64,000 nucleotides of DNA, from the NCBI RefSeq assembly GCF_902506495.1, contig NZ_LR733267.1, positions 496,001 through 560,000 of the forward strand, given 5' to 3'. Within the stretch, counting starts at the first letter, position 1; each line of letters starts with the position of its first letter. Both the position numbers and the translations under genes were made by a program. The notes under the pieces were generated by a model that had not been told where the DNA came from, did no database searches, and saw only the letters and a program-made list of their open reading frames with translations. The DNA comes from Pseudomonas sp. 8O (GTDB taxonomy: Bacteria; Pseudomonadota; Gammaproteobacteria; Pseudomonadales; Pseudomonadaceae). Below are positions 42,855 to 50,871 of this stretch, in pieces.

Positions 42855-44339
42855 ATGCGCAATAAAAATAATATTCTCTCTGCCAACACACACCGAACTC
42901 TCTGGATTGCCGCCCTGGCAGGTTCCATGTTGGCCGCCTCCCAGGTTCAGGCGGGCGCATTCGGTGTTCCAACCTACGGCACGCCAGGCTGGGGCCGAGC
43001 ATTCGCTGGCGGGTCGATGTGGAAGAACGACCCCAGCGCCGCCTTCAACAACCCTGCCGCCATGGCGTTCATCGACCATAACGTCGCTCAGGTGTCCGTG
43101 CACCATGCACGGATCAGTTTGAAGTACAAAGGCAACGTCTATGACAATCAGGGCAACCCGCGCTCGGATCGCGACCTGGAATTTGACCCGGCCGGTAACC
43201 CCACCGGCAACATCATCGATAACGGTCCCATCACCAACGATGGCGGTCAGGGTGGTTTCGGCAAGGCGCTGCCCACCAGCTTTCTGGTCATGCCGATCAA
43301 CGATCGACTGAGCTTCGGCCTGAGCCAGGTGGTGCCCATGGGCGCGCAAACCACCTGGGATGGAGACTGGAAAGGTCAGGACTTCGCGGTCGATACCAAG
43401 ATCGAGACCGTCGGCCTGACTGGCTCCCTGTCCTTCAAGGTCAACGATGCCTTCGCCGTCGGCGGTGGCGTCATCGTCCAGCACACCAAGGGCTTTATCA
43501 GCCAGAACCTCGACCTGCTGGCCGCTGCCGGCACCCCATCCTCCCAACTGCCGCTGGGCCTGCCGCCAGGTATCAGCGACGCACTCATCCGGGTGAAGGT
43601 GGACAACACCTCCTTCGGCTGGTTTGCCGGTGTCGCGTGGAAACCTACCTCGCGCGACACCCTGGGCATCAACTATCACGCCCGCATTCGCAACAAGCTC
43701 GAAGGAGACTACAACATCCATGCGGATCAATATTCCTATGATCTGCTGACCAACCCGCTGTTTCCTCCGGTATTCGGCGATGCCACCGCCATCGAACTGG
43801 CCTTCCCCGGCCTGAATCTGAACCCGGACGGAGCCGACGCCAAGTCCCGCCTGGATGTACCTGCCAGCGCCACGCTGGATTGGGTCCATGAGTTCAACGA
43901 CCGCTTCTCGTTGGGAGCCAGCGTTACCTGGACACAATGGTCATCGTTCAAGGAGCTCAAGCTCGAATCCAACGGTAATACCCTGGTGGTCATTCCCTAC
44001 GACTACAAGGACACCTGGATGTACTCGATCGGCGGCGATTATCGCGTTACCAACGAGCTCACCCTGCGTGCCGGTGTCGCGCTGGATCAGACGCCCACGC
44101 GCAACTCCACCCGTGACGCGCGGATTCCCGATGGCGACCGCACCTTCGTCTCTTTCGGCGGCAGCTACCGCTTCGCGTCCGAGCCGAACCTGAGCATCGA
44201 CGCCGCCTACTCCCACCAGTTCGTCGACAAGGCGCGCCTGCGCACCGTCAACCAGGACCGCCTGGGCGGCGCCCGCATGGATGGTGAGGTGAAAGCCAAG
44301 GGTGACGTGTTCAGCCTCTCGGCCACCTACAAATTCTGA
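42855..44339 (+). CDS. FadL/OmpP1-type outer membrane transporter
   Basis: A 494-residue 14-stranded outer-membrane channel for long-chain fatty acids or hydrocarbons. Signal peptide about residues 1-37 (ends AQVQAG). FadL marks: NPAAMAFIDHNVAQVSVH (the NPA start of the hatch), FGLSQVVPMGAQTTWDGDW, LGINYHARIRNKLEGDYN and C-terminal SLSATYKF with terminal Phe. It is longer than E. coli FadL. Start at ATG 42855 (MRNKNN); the frame extends to 42789 without a better start. Follows praB and shares its transcript at least in part. Confidence 0.92.
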   Translation: MRNKNNILSANTHRTLWIAALAGSMLAASQVQAGAFGVPTYGTPGWGRAFAGGSMWKNDPSAAFNNPAAMAFIDHNVAQVSVHHARISLKYKGNVYDNQGNPRSDRDLEFDPAGNPTGNIIDNGPITNDGGQGGFGKALPTSFLVMPINDRLSFGLSQVVPMGAQTTWDGDWKGQDFAVDTKIETVGLTGSLSFKVNDAFAVGGGVIVQHTKGFISQNLDLLAAAGTPSSQLPLGLPPGISDALIRVKVDNTSFGWFAGVAWKPTSRDTLGINYHARIRNKLEGDYNIHADQYSYDLLTNPLFPPVFGDATAIELAFPGLNLNPDGADAKSRLDVPASATLDWVHEFNDRFSLGASVTWTQWSSFKELKLESNGNTLVVIPYDYKDTWMYSIGGDYRVTNELTLRAGVALDQTPTRNSTRDARIPDGDRTFVSFGGSYRFASEPNLSIDAAYSHQFVDKARLRTVNQDRLGGARMDGEVKAKGDVFSLSATYKF

Positions 44340-44350
44340 TTTGCAGCGCA

Positions 44351-44394
44351 CGGATACCGGCAGGTCGAGGCTCTGTCGGTGTCCGCTTTTTTGT
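44351..44394 (+). terminator. Terminator after fadL
   Basis: CGGATACCGGCAG pairs with CTGTCGGTGTCCG (13 bp, two G-U pairs) and is followed by CTTTTTTG. Confidence 0.85.
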
Positions 44395-44525
44395 TCCGGG
44401 CAGCCATCACCCGATGCTGCCGTGCCGCACGCAATATTGCCGTTCTCTATCCGGGCCATGCACGCGCCGTTCTGCCAAGAACAGGCAAAACGGTTACACT
44501 GCGCCATCGCTGTCCGGAGTGATAC

Positions 44526-45815
44526 ATGCGCGAAGAACTGATCCAAGGCCTGCTCGATTTTCTCAACGCCTCGCCGACCCCTTTCCATGCCACCACCAGC
44601 CTGGCGATGCGCCTGGAAGCTGCCGGTTATCGGCACCTCGACGAACGCGCGCCCTGGCACACCGAAGCCGGTGGCCGCTATTACGTGACCCGCAACGACT
44701 CCTCGATCATCGCCTTCAAGCTGGGCAAGCGTCCGGCCGTAGATGGCGGCATTCGCCTGGTCGGTGCGCATACCGACAGCCCGTGCCTGCGTGTCAAGCC
44801 AAACCCCGAGCTGCAGCGTCAGGGCTTCTTCCAGCTCGGCGTGGAAGTCTACGGCGGCGCCCTGCTCGCCCCCTGGTTCGACCGTGACCTGTCGCTGGCC
44901 GGCCGCGTGACCTACCGCCGCGACGGCAAGGTCGAGAGCCAGCTGATCGATTTCTACCAGCCCATCGCCGTGATCCCCAGCCTGGCCATCCATCTCAACC
45001 GTGAGGCCAACCAGGGCTGGGCGATCAACCCGCAGAACGAGTTACCGCCGATCCTCGCCCAGCTCGCCAGCAGCGAAACCGCCGACTTCCGCGCCCTGCT
45101 CGCCGAACAGTTGGCCATGGAGCACGACTTCAACCCGGACGCGGTACTCGATTACGAACTGAGCTTCTACGACACTCAGAGCGCCGCCATCGTCGGCCTC
45201 AATCAGGACTTCATCGCCAGCGCGCGCCTGGACAACCTGCTGTCCTGCTACGCCGGCCTGCAGGCGCTGATCGATGCGGACGACGAGGAAACCTGTGTAC
45301 TGGTCTGCACCGACCACGAAGAAGTCGGCTCCTGCTCGGCTTGTGGCGCCGACGGCCCCTTCCTCGAGCAGGTGCTGCGCCGCGTGCTGCCAGACGGCGA
45401 CGCCTTCGTCCGCACCATCCAACGCTCGCTGCTGGTATCGGCCGACAACGCTCACGGCGTACACCCGAACTACGCCGACAAGCACGACGGCAACCACGGG
45501 CCCAAACTCAACGCTGGCCCGGTGATCAAGATCAACAGCAACCAGCGCTACGCCACCAACAGCGAAACCGCCGGCTTCTTCCGCCACCTGTGCCTGGAAA
45601 ACGAAGTGCCGGTGCAAAGCTTCGTGGTGCGCAGCGACATGGCCTGCGGCTCCACCATCGGTCCGATCACTGCCAGCCAGCTCGGCGTGCGCACGGTCGA
45701 CATCGGTCTGCCCACCTTCGCCATGCACTCGATTCGCGAACTGGCCGGCAGCCACGACCTGGAGCACCTGGTGAAAGTGCTGACGGCCTTCTATTCCAGC
45801 CCTGAACTCCCTTGA
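44526..45815 (+). CDS. apeB: M18 family aminopeptidase
   Basis: A 429-residue metallo-aminopeptidase of the M18 (aspartyl aminopeptidase) family that removes N-terminal residues from peptides. Metal ligands: LVGAHTDSPCLRVKP (His, Asp), CTDHEEVGSCS (Glu-Glu-Val-Gly core), and C-terminal LPTFAMHSIRE (His). Cytoplasmic, dodecameric in the family. It is 14 bp upstream of gmhA, so co-transcription is likely. Confidence 0.96.
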   Translation: MREELIQGLLDFLNASPTPFHATTSLAMRLEAAGYRHLDERAPWHTEAGGRYYVTRNDSSIIAFKLGKRPAVDGGIRLVGAHTDSPCLRVKPNPELQRQGFFQLGVEVYGGALLAPWFDRDLSLAGRVTYRRDGKVESQLIDFYQPIAVIPSLAIHLNREANQGWAINPQNELPPILAQLASSETADFRALLAEQLAMEHDFNPDAVLDYELSFYDTQSAAIVGLNQDFIASARLDNLLSCYAGLQALIDADDEETCVLVCTDHEEVGSCSACGADGPFLEQVLRRVLPDGDAFVRTIQRSLLVSADNAHGVHPNYADKHDGNHGPKLNAGPVIKINSNQRYATNSETAGFFRHLCLENEVPVQSFVVRSDMACGSTIGPITASQLGVRTVDIGLPTFAMHSIRELAGSHDLEHLVKVLTAFYSSPELP

Positions 45816-45829
45816 GGTTCTGAGACGCG

Positions 45830-46417
45830 ATGATCGAACATATCCGCAACAGCCTGCAGGAAGCCCAGCGCGCGCTGGAGGCCTTCCTCGCCAACGAACA
45901 GACCCTGAGCAATATCCAGAAGGCCGCCGAGTTGCTGGTCGAGAGCTTCGAGCACAAGGGCAAGGCCTTTTCCTGCGGCAATGGCGGCTCGATGTGCGAC
46001 GCCATGCACTTTGCCGAGGAGCTGACCGGGCGCTACCGCAAGAACCGTCCGGGCATCGCCGCCGTGTCGATCAGCGACCCAAGCCACATCAGCTGCGTGG
46101 CCAACGACTTCGGCTACGACTTCATCTTCTCGCGCTATATCGAGTCCCATGGCCGCGAAGGTGACGTGCTCATCGCCATCAGCACCAGCGGCAAGAGCCC
46201 CAACGTGGTCAAGGCCGCCGAAGCCGCCAAGACGCTGGGTGTGAAGGTGATCGCCCTGACCGGTAAACCCGGCTCGCTGCTGGAAAGCCTGGCCGACGTG
46301 TGCATCTGCGCCCCTGGCGGCGACTTCGCCGACCGCGTGCAGGAGCTGCACATCAAGACCCTGCACATCCTCATCGAACTGATCGAGCGCCAGCTCAGTC
46401 CGCAGAACTACGCCTGA
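45830..46417 (+). CDS. gmhA: Phosphoheptose isomerase, enterobacterial subtype
   Basis: A 195-residue SIS-domain isomerase that converts sedoheptulose 7-phosphate to D-glycero-D-manno-heptose 7-phosphate for LPS core. Motifs SCGNGGSMCDAMHFAEELTGRY and DRVQELHIKTLHILIELIE carry the zinc ligands (His, Glu, Gln, His) in the E. coli arrangement. The common Pseudomonas copy instead reads GGSAGDAQHFSSELLNR. So this looks like an additional, possibly acquired version, or a heptose isomerase for another glycan. Confidence 0.88.
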   Translation: MIEHIRNSLQEAQRALEAFLANEQTLSNIQKAAELLVESFEHKGKAFSCGNGGSMCDAMHFAEELTGRYRKNRPGIAAVSISDPSHISCVANDFGYDFIFSRYIESHGREGDVLIAISTSGKSPNVVKAAEAAKTLGVKVIALTGKPGSLLESLADVCICAPGGDFADRVQELHIKTLHILIELIERQLSPQNYA

Positions 46418-46426
46418 GCCCAGGCA

Positions 46427-46846
46427 CTAGCGGTCGATCACCTGCCCGCGCATCGGCGCCAGGCGCGCCAGCAGGCGGTTCTGCGCCGGCGTCGACACAC
46501 CCTCGGCCTCCATGGCGTCCTGCAGGTGCTCGACCAGGGCGTTGAAGTCGCTGGGGGTCAGGCGCAGGCCCTTGTGACTCTCCTCCATGCTGTCGCCGGT
46601 GTAGACGCAGGGGCCGCCGCTCTCGAAGCACAGCTGTTCGATCAGCTTCTCACGCAGACGCTCGATGTCGATGTCGAGAAAGTGCCGGGCGATGCGCGGA
46701 TCGCGCGCGCTGCCCAGCAGCATGCCTTCGACGATCCGCACGATACCGGGCTCCTCGCCCAGGGCGCGGTACAGGCCGTCGTCGCGCGGCGCCTGCTGGG
46801 CGCAGGCCGCCAGCAGCAGCGGCAAGCAAAGCATGGCCAGGCGCAT
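46427..46846 (-). CDS. Group I truncated hemoglobin lipoprotein
   Basis: A 139-residue truncated globin preceded by a lipoprotein signal (MRLAMLCLPLLLAAC, Cys at 15). The proximal His is in YTGDSMEESHKGL, the CD1-type Phe is in IARHFLD and GGPCVYTGD matches group I (TrHbN) globins. The helix B Tyr normally contacting the ligand is replaced by a nonpolar residue in VEGMLLGSA, so ligand chemistry will differ. The lipid anchor implies a periplasm-facing heme protein. Last gene of the cupredoxin/GGDEF-EAL/DUF3034 operon, 2 bp after DUF3034. Confidence 0.88.
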   Translation of the reverse strand: MRLAMLCLPLLLAACAQQAPRDDGLYRALGEEPGIVRIVEGMLLGSARDPRIARHFLDIDIERLREKLIEQLCFESGGPCVYTGDSMEESHKGLRLTPSDFNALVEHLQDAMEAEGVSTPAQNRLLARLAPMRGQVIDR

Positions 46847-46848
46847 GC

Positions 46849-47700
46849 TCAGAAACTCCCCTGCACGGACAGGTAGACGCCGTCCTGGTTGTCCAGCGTG
46901 GCGATCTCGCCGAGCCGCGCGTAAGCCAGCACCAGGGCCAGGTTCTTGTTCGGGAAATAGCCGACGAACAGATCGGCCCAGTCGCTCTCGCCGGCAAAAC
47001 TCAGGTTGTCGGGCTTTTCCCGGTACTCGATGCCCACCGCCCAGTGACGATCCAACAGCACAGCAACTGAGCCTTCCTTGAGCCAGGAATGGCGGTCGCG
47101 GCGGTCGCCGCCGAAGCCCAGCAGGCCCAGTTCGTTGGCACGGCTGTAGCGCAGGTTGGCGTTGAGCAGCAGGTTGTAGCCGAACGCGCCGCCGAGGATC
47201 AGCCGACTGGCCGCCAGGTAGCCTTCGCTGTCCTCGCGGCGTTGCGCGCCGACCAGGCTGGGCACTCGGAAGTCGCGCTGACGCTTGTGCTGCAGGCCGA
47301 GGGAAATCTGCGGCAGGCGCTCGTAGATCAGGTCGCCGGCCAGGCGCAGCTTGAGGCCGAGCACGTCCTGACTGAGGCTGTTGTCCGGCAGGCGCAGGTC
47401 GCGCGCCAACGTGCCGAGGTCGAAGCGCTGGCGCGCGTAGGACAGCTCGATGCGGTTACCGTAGGCCGCCGCTACGCCCGCCACGTCGAGGCGGTAGTCG
47501 CCGGTCTCGACGCGGGTGGCGAACACGTCCGCGCCCCACTCGCCGCGCTCGCCGTAGCCGGCCAGCACCGCCCAGGGCATGATCCCGCCGCCAGCGGCAC
47601 CCTCCAGGCTAGTGGCGCCGCCAGTGGCCAACAAACGGCCTTCGCCGGCAACTGCCAACTCGCCGCACAGGCACAGGCCCAACAGATAAGTGAGTCGCAT
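46849..47700 (-). CDS. DUF3034 outer-membrane-type protein
   Basis: A 283-residue exported beta-rich protein of the DUF3034 family. Signal peptide to about residue 19 (ends AVAG). Gly- and aromatic-rich strands (GGIMPWAVLAGYGERGEWGADVF, WADLFVGYFPNKNLALVLAYARLG) and a C-terminal SVQGSF with terminal Phe indicate an outer-membrane barrel of perhaps 12-14 strands. Function unknown. 3 bp after the GGDEF/EAL gene, 2 bp before the globin gene. Confidence 0.85.
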   Translation of the reverse strand: MRLTYLLGLCLCGELAVAGEGRLLATGGATSLEGAAGGGIMPWAVLAGYGERGEWGADVFATRVETGDYRLDVAGVAAAYGNRIELSYARQRFDLGTLARDLRLPDNSLSQDVLGLKLRLAGDLIYERLPQISLGLQHKRQRDFRVPSLVGAQRREDSEGYLAASRLILGGAFGYNLLLNANLRYSRANELGLLGFGGDRRDRHSWLKEGSVAVLLDRHWAVGIEYREKPDNLSFAGESDWADLFVGYFPNKNLALVLAYARLGEIATLDNQDGVYLSVQGSF

Positions 47701-47703
47701 GCT

Positions 47704-50043
47704 TCAGTGCACCTTGGCCAGAGGAGAGCGATAGGGCTGCGCCAGCCAAGCCTCGAAAGCCGCGGCAGCCAGCGGCCGGCTGATCAGATAACCCTGCGCG
47801 GTGTCGCAGTGCCAGCGCTGCAACAGACTCAGGCTGGGCGCCAGTTCGACGCCCTCGGCCACCACCTTGAGGCCCAGGCTGTGGCTCATTTCGATGGTCG
47901 AGCGGACGATCACCGAGTCCTCACTATGATCGTCCAGCTCGCGCACGAAACTCTGGTCGATCTTGAGCTCCTGCACCGGCATGCGCTTGAGCTGCGCCAG
48001 GGAGGAATAGCCGGTGCCGAAATCGTCCACCGACAGGCCGATGCCGCAGCCGCGCAGGCCGTGCAGCACCTGCAGCGCACGCTCGGGGTCGAGCATCACG
48101 CCACTCTCGGTGATCTCGAAGATCAGTTGCTCCGGCGCCACCCGGTACTGCGTCAGCAGCGCACCGACTCGCGCCGGCAGGCCGACGTCGAGCAGGTCCT
48201 CGGTGGAGATGTTCAACGACAGCTGCACCCAGACGCCGCGCCCGTCCCATTCCTGCAACTGACGCAGGGCCTCCTCGATGACCCAGGCGGTGAGCAACTG
48301 GATGCTGCCGGTGCGCTCGGCCAGCGGGATGAATTCGCCAGGCGAGACCATGCCCAGCTGCGGGTGCTGCCAGCGCAGCAGGGCCTCGGCCTGGCGCACG
48401 CGGCCCTCGCGGATATCCAGCTTGGGCTGGTAGTGCAGCAGCAGTTGGCCCTGCGCGGCGGCGTGGCGCAGATCGCGGATCAGGCGGATCTGCCGTTGCT
48501 GGGCGGCGTCGCGGCCCTGCTGGTAGAGCTGCAGGCGACCGGGTTGCTGGGCGGCGTCCTGCATGGCGATGCGCGCACGGCGCAGCAGGTCGTCCGGCGT
48601 GTCGCCATCGGCCGGGTAAGCGGCGATGCCGATGCGGCAGTCCAACGCGACGTCCAGCGTGCCGATGCGCAGCGGCTTGAGCAGCAACTGATGCAGACGA
48701 TCGGCGCTGGCCACTGCGCTATCGCCGTCGCACTGCTCCAGCAGCAGAAGGAACTCGTCGCCCAGCAGGCGCGCCAGGCTGTCGCCGGGGCGCAGGGTCG
48801 CTTGCAGGCGCCGAGCCAACTGCTGCAGAGCCAGGTCGCCGCCGCCCTGGCCGCAGCTCTCGTTGATCGCGGCGAAGTTGCCCACGCCGAGGTACAGCAG
48901 CGCCGTGGATCGCCCGGCGGTGATCGCGCTGCCAAGCCGTTCCAGCGCCAGGGTACGGTTGGGCAGACCGGTCAGGGCGTCGTGCAGGGCGTTGTGCGCC
49001 AACTGCCGCTCGCGTTCAGCGATGCCGCGCTGCATGTCGTTGACCGCCAGCGCCAACAGACCCAGCTCATCACTGCGGGCCAAGGCCACCGGCTGCTGGT
49101 AGTCACCGCGGCCGATGCGCTGAGCGGCGGCGGCCAGCTCGCGCACCGGCCGCGACACGCTAAGCGCCAGTAACAGCGCGCCGATTAGCGAGGCAAGCAT
49201 GGCCACCAGGGTGATCAGCAGGATTCGTCGATCCAGCGGCGCGAACGCCGCCTCAGCCTCGGTCAGGGATTTGTGCAGCAGCACATCGACCCGGTAGCCG
49301 GGGCCGCTGGTCAGCTGCAGGTGCTGGCCGAAGTAGTGCTCGATGCCATCGTCGAGGCGCTCCGGCATCGCGCTGGCCGCCTCCATCTGCGACTCCAGCA
49401 GAGCCTGGGCGCTGTCCGGCAGCGTGCTGATCCAGATCGGCGCAGTGCCGTCGCCACTGGCCACCAGGCTCAGTTCCAGGTGGGTCAGCTCGCGCAGTTG
49501 CAGAGCGAATTCGCGGTCCACGGCAAAGCCCATCAGCAATCGGGCGATCGGCAGTGGCGCACTCACCGTGGCATCCACCAGCAGGTAGATCTGCCTGCCG
49601 ATGGGCAACAGGAAAAGGCGCGGGCCGTCGCGCCGGGGCTGCTGTAATTGGCTGGCAAGCCCGGCCACAGCCTCGGCGTCGATGTCCGGGTCTGTGCTCA
49701 CCTGCAGGCTACCATCGAGCCCCAGCAGGAACACCGCGCCGGCGTTGATCCGCGCGCCCTGATTGGCTAGCGCCGAGCGGATGGTCGGCGCATCGCCGCT
49801 GGCCACTGCGTCCTTGAAGCCGAAATCGGCCGCCAGTACCTGGGCGGCCTGCTGCAGCTGGTCACTGCGCAGCGCCAGCAGTTGCTCGAAGACGAGGCTG
49901 CCGACGTTCAGCTGTTCCTGGGCCTGGGCGCGCACGGCGGCATCGGTGGCCGCCTTCACCGCGACATAGAGGGCACCGATCACCACCAGCAGGAGCAGGA
50001 TGAGGACCCCGGCTATGCGCGCCTGGAAGCTACTGCGCAGCAT
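47704..50043 (-). CDS. Membrane GGDEF/EAL protein with periplasmic sensor
   Basis: A 779-residue protein: TM1 about 8-30, a large periplasmic sensing domain about 31-270, TM2 about 275-297, HAMP (SVSRPVRELAAAAQRIGRGDYQQPV) about 296-350, then GGDEF and EAL domains. The GGDEF active site is LARLLGDEFLLLL; the first Gly is Leu, so cyclase activity is doubtful. The EAL domain is complete: AEALLRWQHP, DDFGTGYSS, LKIDQSFV and VVAEGVE. The most likely net output is c-di-GMP hydrolysis controlled by a periplasmic signal. Start at 50043 overlaps the upstream cupredoxin-like gene by 14 bases. Confidence 0.92.
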   Translation of the reverse strand: MLRSSFQARIAGVLILLLLVVIGALYVAVKAATDAAVRAQAQEQLNVGSLVFEQLLALRSDQLQQAAQVLAADFGFKDAVASGDAPTIRSALANQGARINAGAVFLLGLDGSLQVSTDPDIDAEAVAGLASQLQQPRRDGPRLFLLPIGRQIYLLVDATVSAPLPIARLLMGFAVDREFALQLRELTHLELSLVASGDGTAPIWISTLPDSAQALLESQMEAASAMPERLDDGIEHYFGQHLQLTSGPGYRVDVLLHKSLTEAEAAFAPLDRRILLITLVAMLASLIGALLLALSVSRPVRELAAAAQRIGRGDYQQPVALARSDELGLLALAVNDMQRGIAERERQLAHNALHDALTGLPNRTLALERLGSAITAGRSTALLYLGVGNFAAINESCGQGGGDLALQQLARRLQATLRPGDSLARLLGDEFLLLLEQCDGDSAVASADRLHQLLLKPLRIGTLDVALDCRIGIAAYPADGDTPDDLLRRARIAMQDAAQQPGRLQLYQQGRDAAQQRQIRLIRDLRHAAAQGQLLLHYQPKLDIREGRVRQAEALLRWQHPQLGMVSPGEFIPLAERTGSIQLLTAWVIEEALRQLQEWDGRGVWVQLSLNISTEDLLDVGLPARVGALLTQYRVAPEQLIFEITESGVMLDPERALQVLHGLRGCGIGLSVDDFGTGYSSLAQLKRMPVQELKIDQSFVRELDDHSEDSVIVRSTIEMSHSLGLKVVAEGVELAPSLSLLQRWHCDTAQGYLISRPLAAAAFEAWLAQPYRSPLAKVH

Positions 50044-50734
50044 CTTCGGCAGCTTTCCTGAAGGCCTCGCCGAATGCGCTCGGTGCCGGCGACGCAGGTG
50101 GCTCAACGGGAGCGCTACCGGCCAGGACGAACCGCTGGCTCGGCGCTTGCGCCTCCAACTGCAGTTCGCCAGCGGCCTGCGGCAGGAGCTGCGGGCTGCC
50201 CGGATGCCACAGGGTCACGGCGTAGCGCCCGGCCGGCAAGTCGGCGATGGCGGCGCGGCCGTGCTCGTCGCTGACGGCGAACCAGGGATCGTCCGTGACG
50301 TAGATATAGCCGAGCATCCAGTCGTGGATATTGCAGCCGAGCACCACCAGCCCGGGCTTGTCGAACAGCACCGGCTCGCTCGGCGTGCCCTGGTACAGGC
50401 GCAGCTCGAAGCGCTTGGCCGGTGAGAAGGAATAGACCTGGTGGCGGATATCATCGCTGTTGGGGAAGGACACCGAAGTGCCAGTGCGCACCGCCAGCAC
50501 ATGGGGCTGGAACTGCTTGTTGCGCTGATCCATGAACGCCTCAGGCGCTGCTGACGAAGCAGATGGCGTGCCCATCGGTAGCGGACCGCGCAAGCTGATC
50601 ACTGCATCGGCGAGCGGCTCGCCCGCAGCCCCCACAAGCTCAGCGTGCAGCGCCGCGGCATAGGATGCGGGACTCGCCATGGCAATGGCCACGAGGATAA
50701 CGAGGGTCAACAGGGAAGACGTGCAACCAGTCAT
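50030..50734 (-). CDS. Exported cupredoxin-like protein (MauL-type naming in databases)
   Basis: A 234-residue exported protein with a signal peptide to about residue 27. A cupredoxin domain spans about 65-165: SVSFPNSDDIRHQVYSFSP (first copper His) and VLGCNIHDWMLGYIYV, which supplies Cys, His and Met as C-x2-H-x2-M for a type 1 copper site. It is followed by a carboxypeptidase-regulatory-like beta segment (GRAAIADLPAGRYAVTLWHPG). It may carry electrons or sense copper in the periplasm. First gene of the operon, 137 bp downstream of the AraC gene. Confidence 0.85.
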   Translation of the reverse strand: MTGCTSSLLTLVILVAIAMASPASYAAALHAELVGAAGEPLADAVISLRGPLPMGTPSASSAAPEAFMDQRNKQFQPHVLAVRTGTSVSFPNSDDIRHQVYSFSPAKRFELRLYQGTPSEPVLFDKPGLVVLGCNIHDWMLGYIYVTDDPWFAVSDEHGRAAIADLPAGRYAVTLWHPGSPQLLPQAAGELQLEAQAPSQRFVLAGSAPVEPPASPAPSAFGEAFRKAAEDAAQ

Positions 50735-50825
50735 GCGCGCACCTTGGCCCGAGCCGAAGGCCGGACGTTCACAGGATTACATGCCGTCCTGGCAACCGAG
50801 TTTGGCGTACTGAGGTGACAGCCTA

Positions 50826-50850
50826 GCTGGCCGGCGCCGAACCGGCCAGC
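50826..50850. other. Hairpin downstream of araC-type gene
   Basis: Perfect 9-bp GCTGGCCGG / CCGGCCAGC with a 7-base loop between the AraC gene's 3' end and the cupredoxin-like gene. No T-run on the minus strand. Confidence 0.5.
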
Positions 50851-50871
50851 GGCAATTAGCCAGCAGCGATG

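Noticed and set aside
47089..49173. 694-codon plus ORF
   Set aside because: Antisense to the GGDEF/EAL and DUF3034 genes.
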